Part shown: one piece after another, positions 10,935 to 24,712 of the stretch
Layout: every line of letters starts with the position of its first letter
How positions within the stretch are numbered: position 1 is the first letter of the stretch
Assembly: GCA_030512335.1 (NCBI GenBank)
Contig: JAULSU010000001.1
Location: 3,782,001-3,846,000 of the forward strand
DNA: 64,000 bases
From: Immersiella caudata
Taxonomy: Eukaryota; Ascomycota; Sordariomycetes; Sordariales; Lasiosphaeriaceae
Reading direction: 5' to 3'
The notes under the pieces: generated by a model
Seen by the model: only the letters and a program-made list of their open reading frames with translations
Database searches by the model: none
Told to the model about the DNA's origin: nothing
Translations under genes and position numbers: made by a program

Positions 10935-11913
10935 ACTCGATGTCGCCGGGAGGCCATAGAGCTGTGAGATACGCCTGGTAATGATGAATGGGGCTTTATT
11001 GGTAGGCGTAATGTTGGGAATCAGGTGGCGTACATTATTGTCTGTTTAAACAAGCGATTTCAGCGAGAATTGGGATTATTGGTTACTGTAGCATTGGCGT
11101 TTTACTCTTGCATATCAACCCAGATTGGCTTGCAGATTTCATGGCATTGCTTCCATTTGGCATACACCATGGCGAGGCCAAGCTCAAGCGTGGAGGTGGA
11201 GGGGTGCGGGCGGGAGTTGAGGAAGACAGGGACAAGCTGTCTTGCCCGAACAACGAGTCGCAAACTCAACAACACTCCCCGGCAGCACCCTACATCGCGA
11301 CAAGCAGCTAGCCATCGACAGTGTTAGACTGCCCGGCCACCATACTTTACCTGCACAGAGGCTCAGAGCATCCTCTGGCCCACCCACGCCCGACCTCCTC
11401 AGCCCCGCAAGATCATTACCAAGCCCCCGCTAAGTGAACGACAGGAGGCTAGATGATAGTTTTCCATGCACACAACCGGCCGGGTGTTTGGTGATTTGTG
11501 ATAGTTCATCTTGCCTAATTGTCTTACCGGAAAAAGGGGGCGTGTCAAGTCATTAATTGTCATCCCGGGAAAAAAAAAGGGGGCGCCGGACAAACAAGGG
11601 ACGGGACGTTGGCGATGAGCAAGTGTCTTGCCGTGGAGGCTTTGTTGGTATCCTGTCGATCTATATACGGCGCATGCATCTCGGTTGCAGAGGGGTGTGG
11701 TGTTTCTGTTCGGTGAAGGGTTTGGGATAATGGGATCGTGTTATCTTGGCTTTGTTGGGCGTTGAGCCGGTGGCGGTTGACTCGCGGTAGTTGCTACCCC
11801 TGTTGTTATTCTTCTTGGCCTGATACCTTGAGTCGCCACGATGCTTTCTTTTCTTTCTGCCTACCGGCGCCCCTATCTTTGGTGAGGCTTGGACGTGGTC
11901 GTTGCTCGTCCGT

Positions 11914-11932
11914 ACGGACGGACGGACGGACG
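11914..11932 (+). repeat. (ACGG)n microsatellite
   Basis: Almost five uninterrupted copies of ACGG in the gene-poor region. Confidence 0.85.
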
Positions 11933-13131
11933 ATACTAGCATTCCGGGGACCCTTCATCTTTTGCACTCCTGAGACATAGCAGACTTGCCGTTTCTCGAG
12001 GGAATAGCTTCGGAAACATCATCTCGGACTTTCGTTTCTGGCGTTCACCCAGACATACATTAGTTCCCCGTTGGCGATCTGTTGTTGGCGGGCTTATTTA
12101 CATCACCAAAAACTGCCTTGCTCAAGAAGCGTGCAACGACGACTACCACACCTACTCGGCGTTAGCTGAAGCTGTATCCGGTGCTGACGGCTCGGGATGG
12201 AGGCAAGTAAGTAGCATTCGCAACAGCTTCTTCACGCAAAACGAGAGCGAGATATCAGGGATGGCCAACCTGGCGTCATCCTGGGTTTCTCTCTAACGCT
12301 CCACGATCATCCAGTCACTTTACACAACATGCGGACCGCGCCCGGGAGGGGCTTCCTTCTCCGGTCCGTTTCTTTGCCTTCTCCTATCATTGTACAGATC
12401 AGGAAACGTGACATGGCGATCTCACTACAACTGCGTGCAGAGAATGACTACCAGCGTCTCTCTACTCTCGACATGACACAGGCAGGCCAGCCCTGTGGGC
12501 ACCGTACCTGCTCCAACCATCTCATCCACCCCCAAGGGAGGATTCTCCTGGCTGTCAACGGGTCCGCGGGCCCGACCAGATCAGAAGGTGCATCCTCGCT
12601 CCATCGTCTCCCTCGCCACAAGCCCGTCCGCGGTCTACCCCCTTGTGTACACAGTAGTCGCCAACACTCCCAGGGACGTGGACGGCGACATGTAGGCGCC
12701 GAGCCTCTTCCATTGGCGAAATGTACTGCAGTACCTACCCAACCAATCTCATATCCACCGGAGTGTGCTCCAGAGAGGACTCTCCTCATCGTCCCCTTTG
12801 CACTCCCTGCCCTGTCACCAACCACCACGACTCAAGATGCATCCTCCAACAAATTGCCCTATCCTCTAGGCTCCTCTCTCACAATAGTCCATAGTCCCTT
12901 TCTCCTAACCTCCCAAGCCATAGACATCCTGAGGCACGCACACTTCAATGAACACACGATGCACTACACTGCCACTCCGTGTCCCCCATACCCACTAACT
13001 ACTCACTCCCCACTACTATATCTAGGTAACACCCACCTGCAAACCTACACTAAAAGCGGCAAAGCAATCGCCATGGAAGTGGAGTGTGGAGTGTCTTCCA
13101 CTTCCCCGACAGACTAGTCGCTGCGTGCCTT

Positions 13132-13162
13132 GCCAACCCCATACCAACCCCATACCAACCCC
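13132..13162 (+). repeat. Short tandem repeat, 12-bp unit
   Basis: CCAACCCCATA repeats two and a half times in direct order (unit CCAACCCCATAC-like, 12 bp). Confidence 0.75.
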
Positions 13163-16100
13163 TTTACAAAAACCTTCCCTTGGCGCTCCCGTATTCACCC
13201 CGTAGCTTGGAAATCGCAACTAGCTTTAGTGTAGCCCCAGTAGTGTACGTAGCAGGACCCCTTCTTCGCAAGAGTTGTCAAAACGCACAGTCCATCAAAA
13301 AAAAGAAAGAAAAAAAAACCACAAACCAACGGCATAACGGCTCACCTTCCCGATAGTCCCGGCAAGCGTACCCACACAACTATCCACATCCCACATCCCG
13401 CATTCCAACGGCGCCGCACAGCCTCCTCGGTGACTTACTAGGCTAGAGTAGTAGATGGACTCGGGGAAACGCCCACCGATCCGTCGATAGCTTCAACCCT
13501 CCAGCAGAAACTAACCGCCGTCAGAGTACAGCAAGCCCTCCCTTCCGGATGCAGTGGCATTGGCAGTCCAACGTCGTGTTCCTGTCTCCCCGCGGTGTAG
13601 TAGCATCCTGCAGACCACCAGATAGCTTACTCGGCACACGATTGCTGTGTGTGTTTTGTTTCCTAGAACGGGCACAAGTCTTTCCCATGTTTTGTGCCGT
13701 CCCGACACATCCCCGCTGGAAACTCCCTCCGTGCTCTCCCCCACCTGCCACCCCGCGGTATCGGCTGGCTGGCCGGTCGGTCGAACAAATACCAGACAGG
13801 GTACCCGTGCCTTTTCGATGCCCAACATGTCGGCCGGCGAAGAAAGATGCCGTCGCACTGACATGGTAGAGACAAGCCAGAAATGGCCCATTCCCAAGTC
13901 TGCCCTTCCTCGCCCCGTGCCGTGTCCCGGATGGACAGTTGCACTGCAAAACTAAAAAAGCGCCAAAAGCTAGCAAAGCTAGCTTGCTCGCTACCTCACT
14001 AAAGGCTAGCAACTTCCACAAACTGACCACTCAGGGGCTCAGCGGGGCCAGGTCCGGTCATCGAGGTGGAGATGGCTTGTTGATCTTTGGTACTGCAGGC
14101 AAGGTGCCGTTTGAAACAAAAGGAAGGTGGACAATGGGAGGGAGAAAAATAAAGCAAAAGCTAAGGGAAAAGAAGGACCAGCCAGACGGTAGTGGCTAGC
14201 TAGTGCTATCCTGAAAAGAGCTCCGCTGCAGTAGCGTGGTGTCTTGGGTCTTCCAGTGCCACCCCGCATCGTTCGACTCTCAGGTCTCGGTCTGCCTTGC
14301 CTGCATTGCTGCCTTGATATATGGCCTAATCTGCAACGGGATTAGGTCTGATGTTTTCCTCTCCTCCTGCGACCAGCGAAGCGGGAAGTGGAACGTCCAG
14401 CCAAAGGTTCCACTGGGAGGAGTGTTTGCAGAAGAATCGGGGGGGGGGTATAAAGGGGAGGGGGTTGGAGCGTGATGGACGCCCCGACGCGAAAAGATTC
14501 GGCGATTTGGCGCGGATTGTGATCCGTTCCGTGCGCTATAACTTGTACACTACTGCGTGCAGCTACGTGCCCTTTCTGCTGGCAGCAGATTAGCATTATC
14601 TTGATTTGGAGAACGGGGTGTCAGCGGCACGTTTGACACGCCCACGGCCCTTCTGCATGTTGACATTGAATCATGAATTTGTGTCCATGAATGTCAGCCA
14701 TCGTGGCAACACCGCAGCGGCCCACGACGCCGTGGCGGGCACGTTCCTGTCCCGGATTAGCCTCAACCATCCTGACTCCTGCCCAGGAATCTGTGTCTAT
14801 CCCCGGTTTCCCCAGACCCTCGGCTGCGAACCAACTCTCAGCCAGCATCGACATGCTCACAGAAGAGGCGTGATACTAGCATGCTTTACGTGAGGTAGCT
14901 GTTCGCTAATCCCTCGGCAAGTAAAGGGAGGATCGAGAAGCTGAAGAGGGATGAATAGGCTCGTGATCCTGCTCACGTGCCGGTCAGGAGATAGCGAGAA
15001 AGAGACAGGGGCGACGCGCGGTGTGGCTGCTTCACCTTTGATGCTCAAAACGTGATTGGATACTGACCTTGCAGCGTCAATTCCAGATCACAGGGAGGGC
15101 AGATTAGTCACCCCTTTAATAGACGCCGTAATGGAGTTTGTTGTCGAGTGTTGACCGACCGGGATGCCTCTCTTCTCCCCTGAATGGAACATTCCTCGGC
15201 AACCTTCCATCCTTTTGTTTGCCCGTCCTCACACAACAACCAGCCTGACCACAGCGGGACAGGGGCGCAGATATGTGCCACATCCCGCCATCTGGCCTCC
15301 ATGGTTTACGTGTGGAGGCATGGCCACGGCTCCCAGGGATTCCCGAAGAGTCCTGCCGTGAAACCACCACGGGAGGGCACACACAGGGCATCGTCGGAAG
15401 AGGGTTTCTCCTGCCTCGTCTGCCCCGTCACCACACGGCACCGATCTAGAAGCGACCGCGTTCTGGTGTGCGGGCGCGCAGTGACAAGGGATGCTTGACC
15501 ACCCAATGCCATCTGTTAACGGCCGCCGTCTTCGTAGGTCAACCTCTGCTGTTGCTCTGCTGCACGGGCGGAAAGGATCCTATCCCTCAAGCCGTCCCCG
15601 TCAACGGGTTGGCCTAGGGCGGAATAGCCCTTGTGTCAGCAGCCCTACGGATCCGTGTCGACTTTCCTCCCAGCCGTTCCCATTTGCCAGGAAGAACATC
15701 GTTCAATTTTCCGCAGTACCAAGACATGCAGATGACGGAGCGCACGCAAGGCGGAAAGGAGTGTGCGGGATGGCGCAACGTTGTCGACGAGAAGGGTATG
15801 ATTCGTGCTCAGCAAGAACATCCCAAAAGGTGCGCTCTCCTGTGGTTTCTCAAAAGGGGTTATGTGTCGGCGATCAACGCCTCGATTCGGGTCGGCGAAG
15901 GCTATATCCTCCCCGAAACAGTGACGTCGGAGACGACAAACTCGCAATCTGCAGCCCTATGAGCCTGTCATTCCTGGAATGTGTCCACCTTTGGATATCA
16001 ATGCTATTGACCAAGCATTTTGCGTAAGGGCAAGGCCGGGCCCAAGCCCCCCCTTTTCTTAATTCGTTGTTGTGTCGGCTCTGCCACCTCAGCCACCACC

Positions 16101-19100
16101 GCCATCCCCGACATCAGACCTTGATTGAGAATGAAACCGAGCCTCGGATTTTTCATCCTGGCGCACGTCAAGCTCGGGGTTAACAGCACAGAGTCCAGGA
16201 TACCTATGGCCGTGCCCATGATTGCTCGTCACACGCTCTGTGAAACTCAAAATTGTTTGGAGAGCGGACGCTCCTCCACAACGACGACAGATGGATTGGC
16301 GTAAGGGGCGGTTCTTGTAAGCCAACGGTGCCGTCCTTGGCTGCTTTCTTTCTGCTGGCAATGGCCTTGTCGCTGCATCTCCTTCTGGTGATGAGTTGAG
16401 AAGATTGGTTGCTAAACGCCTTGGCACTACTGAACGAGCCAATGTCAACAAGATGCCTTGGAACGCCGACCACTCGGCAACGGCGCTCGAGGCTTTGTTT
16501 CTAATCCATGCATGCTTTCTGGTTACTGGCTCAAATTTTCTTTGTCTAGGGACGAGGGATGAATTGGCGTCAGCCACAGCCGATGCAGAGAGTGGGAGGT
16601 CGATGTGAATAGGGCTGAACGATCGATCTCTCGGGCGGACGGAATAAGGTGCGCTGCAGCAGAATCCTCGAGGAGCACCACGCCGGTGGTCGCTCCGACG
16701 GCAGTCAGTCCCGCCGACGCGGACTAGTGTGGCCGCAGAGATGGGAGTGTGAGCGACTCGTCGGACCCCAAAATGAGGTCATCGTCAAATTGCCATCTCC
16801 TCGCTGTGGAGTGTGGTAGCATGACTCCAGCGTCAACTTTGGGCTGCGAGTATTTTTGGCTGCGGGATCACACATTGACCGCTTTCCCCTGTAATACTGA
16901 GGTATCTCGCCTGTGGGCGCCCAACCGCGAAATGGATGGGACCAGAGGCGTGTCAGCACAAGAAACCGAAAGTGCTACTGTTGGTGCAGGGTTCGAGCAT
17001 CGGCTCGGACTCTGAGCTCGCTCTCGTCCGCTGAGGGAGGGGTGGGGGGGCAGGCACTAGCCACCGCTATCCGAGGCGTTGGCTGCACTCGATGGGAGGA
17101 AGAGCCGGCCGTCGGAAACCGGAAGGAGATTACGGATACGTCGTGCAAGCCCCGCGTGAGGACGACGGGAGGGTACGCCAGGCCGCCATTCGCAGAAGCC
17201 CACCACTTACACGGCGACCAAGAGTGGCAGCAGAGCATGACAGCGTCGAAAGCAGGTGGCTAGTGGATGCATGCTACAGCAGGTATGCCCACTGTCGTAT
17301 TTGAAATTGGCGCGAGGTTCACGTCCAATGAAGGGCGGCGCCTCTCGCTGCATCAAAGTCCGTATAGCCGTGGGAAATCAGTTTAGTTCCATGGTGTGTC
17401 GTGCTATCAGATCGAAACAACCATCCAAACTCCCTCGGCCGTGCGTGCGAGCGTCCCGCCCACATGCAGTGCACAAGGTCGCGCGCAAGAATGAAGGCGG
17501 TGGAGAGGCGGAGATGAGATGCTTCGGCTGGTTAGAGGCAAAACGAACTCAAATACTGCCTTGCCTTGCCAGCTCCACCCGATGCCGGTCCCCAATTCCA
17601 GTTTTGCAGTCCGCCTGGACTCACAGCCGAACTGTGGTGCTGTGGTAGCGATGCCGCCGCCAGAGCGTGCGAGTTGTTTTATTACGCCGGCTCACGACTG
17701 CTGAAACGTGCCGTGCCGGCCTGTCCATATACCTGCAAATCCGCTTTGATGCAATTTCCCGAGCCCGTCGACTGGTGCCCAGCCCAGTTGCGCTCACCGA
17801 CTGTTCTTCGCGAAGACTTAGGCCGGAAACTCGGAGTTGGACACGCGTCTCGACGGAGCTGAATTAGGTGGTTGCATGTTTGTAAGCGCACGGTTTCTAT
17901 CCTCGTGAAGGGCGGCTTTCTCTTCAAGGTAACACGCGAGCATCATCGGAGCCTCCTCCGTGCCGTGTCTACCTCCGATTCCCCGCATAACAGCGTCTCC
18001 TGCGCAGTGAGGGACCTCCAACGACCAAAACTGGCTGCGGTGGGCGGCGAACAAGCCACAGCACCCCTGAAGAAGCACACGCAGTCGTGGGTACTTTCTG
18101 ACACCCCCCACCCGACAGCCACAACCACGCCAGGGGTTCGTACTTTGCCCTACAGGGCTGTGAGGATTTTGGGTTAAACTTCTGACGTCCTGAGAAGTGA
18201 AGCAGCCGATCGTGGGCGGTCGACTGGCTCTCCGGGAACGCCGTAATCGACGCAGAGGTAGATAAACTCGTGGCCAACTGTCCTGACTCTATCTCGACAA
18301 CTGCCTGGTCGCCTTCGCACTGAGCAGTCGCTGAAAGCTTCCACAATGAGTGAAGCCTCCACAGAGAAGCAGCATAATTTGGAATTTTGCACATTTCCTA
18401 CGACAGGGGTCGGGGTTCCGCTACGGGCTTTCCTCATAGCAAAACAGCGCCCTCAATCAACGCGCTGAAGCTTTCTTGGAGTCCAAGGTGTTGGAGATTT
18501 TGAAACAGGCGATAGCTATTTGAGTATTGGGCGACTCTGGCGAGAAATCGGGGATCGGGTGGAGCGGCAAGTCATTGAAATGATGATGTAAGCCCAACGA
18601 GGTGTGGTGTTGGCTTTGCCGCGGCTTCCCATTGGCGGGATACGACGGGGAGACAGTGGTTCTTGGAAAAGTTCCATTTTGTAGTGTCACCAATGCCGTG
18701 TCCAGCCTAGCCTTATGAGATCCCGCTGGTCGCTGTGACGGCTGTGTAGCGGGGTTCGTACAACTTCGCGTCCACTAGTTCGCTCATCGTCCGTCGCAGT
18801 TAACTGCAAGAACTCTGCAGAACCCATAGCTTAGCTGTGTGTGAGTCAACGAGAATGGTCGGATGGACGGGAATGCGTAAATGAGGGTTTGTCGACTGTC
18901 AGTACCTGGCCACACGGTCTTGACATGCCACCCTCTTGAGTGCAAAAGTAAAGATCTTGCGCGGGGGGGGAGGGGCTCGACAGCGCTGTGAGTGCCGCGC
19001 AACCACTTCATAGGTAGCAGGTAAGTCGAAATGACACCCACTGTGGGGTGGTGTTCTCGAACCTTAGAGGCGGGCGAGATCAATGTCAGCCGAGGCAAGG

Positions 19101-22100
19101 ATTTGATGCATGATCGGGGCGTTGACTTGTCTGTAGACCGTTCACCTTATGCCACGATTCCGCGTCACTTCGCGGCGGGGACAGGCTCGGTCGTCGTCTT
19201 TGAAAGCGTTCCCTGCTCGGCAGTTTGCTCTCATCATCGATAGCTACCCTGTCACGGTGTGCGTCTGAAGTACCGGAGCCCAAAGGTTCATGTGGCGGCC
19301 GACCAGTGGTGGCCCCTAAAGACACGGCACCAGCCACAGGAACCTGCCTTGCTCGCTGGGCGAGACGATCGATTCTCCGCTCGTCGCGAGTTAATGGGGG
19401 CTGCGGAGGAGAATCGTTGGCATGATTGCTGGCCGGTGACATTTGACACAGGTGCTGCCGCTTGTTTTTCGAGCCACTCCCCATCTTTCACACCACCAAG
19501 GTCTTGATGTCGCACACGGATGCAAATGCGAGGGGATGAGTTTCCACCTTGACGATAACGCTCGCATGTGCACCGCCTCACTGCGGTTCAGAGAATAAAC
19601 AACTGGCAGTGCCGGCTCAGTTGTGTCGTGCCATCGTAGCTATCGCTTCAACCTCTTGACGACCCACGGAAATTTTCGAAAAGTCGGCTGGTTCGGTTGC
19701 AACGGCTGTAACGATTGGTGTTGGGCAGATTGCCTGGCTGACAGTGCCTTGCCCGTCAAGCTGGGTCGTGGGTTCGATCGTCGCCAGCACTTTGGCGTGT
19801 GCTTGAAACCTTTCCGAGTCCAATCGGAGCAATCACCTATCCGTGCAAGCCACCCGGCCCCCACAGAGGTGACCTTACCTTGGTGACGGGTTCATCGGGA
19901 GGAGCTAGGGCCCCGTCGCACAGGAAAGCTGTCCACTAGCAGCACCGTGGTTCTTGGTTCTTGTGCAAATGTGCTTCTTGGCGTCGATGTTTCCGTGGGC
20001 GTGTTTCGCCTCCCTTTAGACATGCACCCCCGCCATACAGGGACGACGTTCAGCTGGAACGTCCAAACAACACCAACGGATGCTGCTTGGACGAACTCCC
20101 GCACCTCTCGTCTTCTTGCTGGCCAGTTGATTGCGGCCACTCGGCAAGAGCCGCGCTTGATTCGCGCATTGGAAGGATGTTCTTGTTGGCGCCATGCAGC
20201 AGATGTGTGTGCACCCCCAGCGTCGCGGCGCCTAGGTGAATGTGATTTGACCCTTGACTGCAAAAGGGAGCAGCAGGATCACAGCAGCGACTACGATTGG
20301 GGTCGTTAGCCGCCAGTCTGCAGCCCCGCATGCCACCTCACACCGTCAACCGGGCCCGAGCGCACACCCGCGAGAGCACCTTGCGGGCTTCTCGGCAGGC
20401 CGGTTTCGACTTGCTCAGGCACCGTGATACTGACAGTAGCGTAGAGAGTGATGTGTAGGCACGCGGTATTGAAGCTCTCAGGCGGGCTGGTGTGGCGTCG
20501 AGAGTGACCGCCCCACGGACGCTTGTGCCAGCGATGACCTGTCTTGGAATGCCGGCCCAGATGCGGAAATAAGACCGCCACATACTGGCTGCCCCGACGG
20601 CACTGCATGTCACCAGCGCACTCGCGATGCTGAAATTGAGTTCTCACCCATCGCGCAATAGTCCACGACGCCCGAGGCCGATTCCTAGATCGTTTCCGAT
20701 GCTGCGGCCGATGGGGACGGGGAATTGGTCAGATTCTCGACCTAGCCGTGCTAGCCTTCAGGCAGCAGAATAAAGAGCGGGCTAACACCCCCGGTTTCTG
20801 CTTGGAAATGCCCCTGACAGGTGGGCTGAGGCTCATCTGGGGGAAGGTCGCGGGGCATAGCGGCCGAGGCGCGGTCTCGACGATCGAAAGGGTGCGGGAT
20901 TACGACACTGTCCTAAGAGGGAATGCGGTAAGTCAAAACGGGAAAATGCTGTTGGCTCTACTCGGCGGAACCAGCACCCAAAGTTGCAACAACTAGTGCA
21001 GCCGAGCATCTGCATGTGAGATGAGGACTAACCGAAAAGTCGTGGTTATGGGCACAGAACGAGATGGTAAGAGATGCACAATCTTTGTCTCCGAGAGCAG
21101 TGTAGCGTCAAGCGGTTGGACACCAAGACGGGTTCAGTGCTGCTAGTGGCGGTCAAGAAATTTGCAAGGTGGAGTCATGTGCTGCGTATGGCATGGGGCT
21201 TTCCTGACTCGAGTTCGTCACGCTCTTGCTGATGCATCTCCTTCCTCTGCGCATTCCTTGTTACTCCAGTCTGTCGTTGGGCAGCCGAAGCAGCAGCCGA
21301 CTTTGTTGCTGGGCAATTGCAACGTTATTTGTTTCGGTGCGCCGCCCAGAGCGACTTCTCGAAACTGCGGCTCTTGAAACACTTGATATCTTCCTGGCGC
21401 AACGGCGGCCGGTATCACGGAGCCGGCTACATTCGGTGCCTACGCTGGTGTTGCGGACACCAGGTGGGCTGCGGGCCTCTTGCGCTGCTTCATGGAAATC
21501 TCCCTCCTTGGTGGGACCTGGGTGCTCCGGCGAGTCCAGCGACAAGCGCCGGCGCTACGGCACGCCCTGAACTTTCCTGCCTGATTGGATGGTTGACATT
21601 ATCAGCAAGGGATGACTTTGTGCTCGCGTTCGACCGTCTCGGTGTTGTTCTCTGCTGCATAGATACCGACGGCTTCAATAAGCCCGCTAGGGCGTTGGTA
21701 AATGTGCAGCTTGATTGGGGTCTTCGGGTTGTGCTCTAGTGCGTTTGCCCTCCAAAGCCGCAGTGATGCCCCGTCACGGTGGAGGTCAATTGCGGACATT
21801 GGCGGAGCTATTGACTGGACTGATAGGATATCCATTTGAATCCGAGCTGGGTTTGCCGGGACGTTCTGGTTCAACCAGACAGCTGAGCCCTTTCATGGGC
21901 GACGTCCGCCTGTGAAAGCCCGTATTTTGGCACCACGATGGTGAGCTTGTTCAGGAGCATCCGGAGTAGACGGAGTAGGATGATGAAGAATCCCCATCGG
22001 CACCCACTTCGAGGAGCTTGCAGTGTTACGGAAGATATGTAACATGTAGCAGTTGGGGTCGTGTTCATGTCGAAGATACTGGCCTCGGCAGAACAGTCAG

Positions 22101-24171
22101 ATTCTCTCAGCCACGACACCATGGGCAGCGAAGGGGAGGTAAACGAGCGATTTGCGGTGGGCTGGCAAGTCTTCACCTTGTGTTGCCACTTTGCCAAGCG
22201 AGCAAGCCCACTGATGTATTAAAGAGGTGCTGTGAATGCGGAACGGAGCGGTCCTTGTCGAGGAACAGAAAGTCCCCTGCAGCAGTCGAGCTTAATGTCG
22301 GCAGGCGGTTGAAGAGTCGTTGTGTGCGTCTATTTTCTTCGTGTTTTGGCCCCCCGGCAACCACCAAACTTCTTTTTTTTGAATGGCAGCGGTGGAAAGG
22401 AAGGCACGAGCTTCTGGGAGTCAGAGCGCTGGTGGCAGGCGCTGGCAAGCGGCAACGCTTGAGTCCAGTGTTCCAGTGCTCGGCGTTGTCAATCAAAAAA
22501 GCGACCCTAACAAAAAAAACGCCAGCCAGAGAGCCTCGCGAAAATGGTCGCCTGTGCTGCGCCTAGAACACCCCTGTCGCCTGACTGGTGAGACCCGGAA
22601 CAGGCGCAGAGCGCTGCACGCGCGCAAACCTCGTCTATTAGTCCCTCGGTTCTATTTGCAGGCTGGCTCACGGAACCTCACCTCAATGCTTGTACCCAAC
22701 AGTACCGAGAAAGCATCTACGCAATCTGGAACTTCGATACAATCTACGACGGAATGAGCCCTGGACCTACCCGGAGAGCAACAGGCCATTCCCCGCCATG
22801 GTGAAGTTTTGCTGCTGGGAGCGGAATTGCATATCGTCCCTGCCTATCTGGGTTGGTCTGGGCCGCTGGCCAACAGCAGACGGTGAGGAGGCCGGTATCG
22901 AATTAAACGGAAAGCGCGCACCTCTGTGCTGACAGGGTTCTCGATCCTTCGTTCTCGTCAATCTGGCTGCTTCATCTCTTGCTCTGGCGCAGTCCTCGCG
23001 GGTCAATCAAAGGGGGGGAAAATAGCCCTCGGTCTCGTTTCGCTCACTCAATGCAAGCCCGGGAGTCCTATCGTTGATACGGTCCAGCGACAAGCCGCGA
23101 GAATCTCACGCTCTCGCAGCCATATTGGTGATGACTGGAGAGAGCGCGGAGCCCAAGAGACCCCACTGCGTGAGAAATGGCACCAACAGTCAACATACAG
23201 CTTACTCCACGCCGATACCCTGCTGGCGTCTCTCTGGCTTTCGTCTGCAGTGGGCGATTTTCCGCCTCTCGGTCCCGTCGCAACCATCTCATTCGCTCCC
23301 CTTGTTGCGATGTGTTCCTGCCCCGATAGTTCGGTTGCCCCGAAATATGCAGTCTTGATGCGCCACTGGGACGGCGGGTTCAAACATTCCATTTCTTGAT
23401 GCTGCTGGGGCCGCAATAGTCAGCTGCAACGTTGGGGTATCAGGCAACACGCGCGAGGCGGAAGATGGAGTTGGAGGGCCGGCAAGCGTCGAGTCTGGAT
23501 GTCAGGGCGCCGTCGAGCAAGTGTGGCGCAACGGCGTGTATCGCCTGGGCTGGCACACCACCCCAACTGCGTGCCCAGGTGCGCTACGCGGACGTGGGAC
23601 AGGCTGGGGTGCGGTGACACAATCGCTCGCTCTACCGCTCAAGCTTTCCGCTGCCCTCTGACGATTCCGCCACAAGCCCGACCTCCGTGCCCCCAGGCGT
23701 CCCGTCCTGGCAGCTGTTTGAAAACGGCATGTCAAGCCCACTCGCTTCCCAGCACAGCGCGGCACAGCTCTCTCCCAGCGCCCAAAGAAAACAAGATAAA
23801 TGCTGGAGCCTAAGGAGTCAAAGGCCGTTTCGACCCGCGCCACTCATCCGGCCGCCATCTCTTCCTTCTGCTTGCCGCGACGGACGGCCAATGCCCCAGG
23901 CCCGCCGTTGTTGCTGGCCCACGCCGCTGGCGTGACTGCTGGGGGTGTTCTGCTGGGAGGCAGGCGGCCAGTGTCGTCCTTGGCCTGGGAGTACGTACCA
24001 AGACCGGCCCCAGCGGGACGAGGTCGGGGGTCTACCCAGGCTAGAGTACGGTTCCTTCGATCCATGCACATTCGACATCCCCGGTAAGGCCGTTTACAGG
24101 GAGCCCATCAATCCCCACTCCTAGGGTCATATCCTGTCTTCTGTGCATGTACCCAAGCATGTACCTTTGGC

Positions 24172-24230
24172 TCACCCCCCCTCCCCTTCCTGACCTCCCC
24201 CTTCCCTCCCCCCCCGGTTCCCTTCAACCC
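24172..24230 (+). repeat. Polypyrimidine tract upstream of the zinc-finger gene
   Basis: About 59 bases made almost wholly of C and T, including a run of eight C, roughly 500 bp before the ATG. Such CT-rich stretches are common in promoters of filamentous fungi near transcription starts; this role is inferred. Confidence 0.5.
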
Positions 24231-24712
24231 TGCCGCGGTGGGCCTTCTCTAGCAGGTCATGGACGCATGGCCCTTGATTCTTCTTCCCCAACGCTACTGT
24301 AGCTACGGTACATACAAGCCCCTCCCTGTCATTGCCAGTGGCTCCTCGTTACAATGCACAGCGGTACCAAGGCACTGTGGAGAGGTACTACCACTGCAGA
24401 CTTCATATAACCTGACTCCCCTTCACGGTATTGCCTAGGCCTGTTGGGGCTGAAGCATCTCGAACCTGCCCAAAGATAGCTCATGGTCTTTCTGAAATCT
24501 TGCTACCTGATCGTTTCAACTCTTCACGGCTCCATCGCTAGCCTCTCCATCCACTTCCTATAAGTCTAACAGGACTTCCGCGTCACCGTGATCTCTAGAT
24601 CTCAGCCGCCAGTGCCGCGATCTCATCACCACCTGCCCAGCGACGCGCAGATCACGTACGTGCTGTTCACTTGTCTCTTCACTTTCCTTCTTCACTCTCG
24701 TCCCCTTCGAAG

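Larger units (their letters stand above)
10935..24712. other. Gene desert, 13.8 kb
   Basis: No reading frame here shows a recognisable domain, and the longest (12329-13117, 262 codons) looks like random GC-rich sequence of low information. The stretch stays GC-rich rather than AT-rich, so it is not an obvious RIP-mutated repeat. It includes the 3' region of the F-box gene at the left. At the right it includes the promoter and leader of the zinc-finger gene. I see small simple repeats only, and undetected short spliced genes or noncoding RNAs are possible. Confidence 0.55.

Noticed and set aside
12329..13117. 262-codon open frame in the first desert
   Set aside because: Composition is Pro/Ser/Thr/His-rich with no domain, and it includes a local tandem repeat. 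It looks like a chance frame in GC-rich DNA.
16705..16874. Minus-strand frame starting Met-Cys at 16874 with a CGH near its end
   Set aside because: Cys spacing does not match the other four and no supporting splice or promoter signal was seen.
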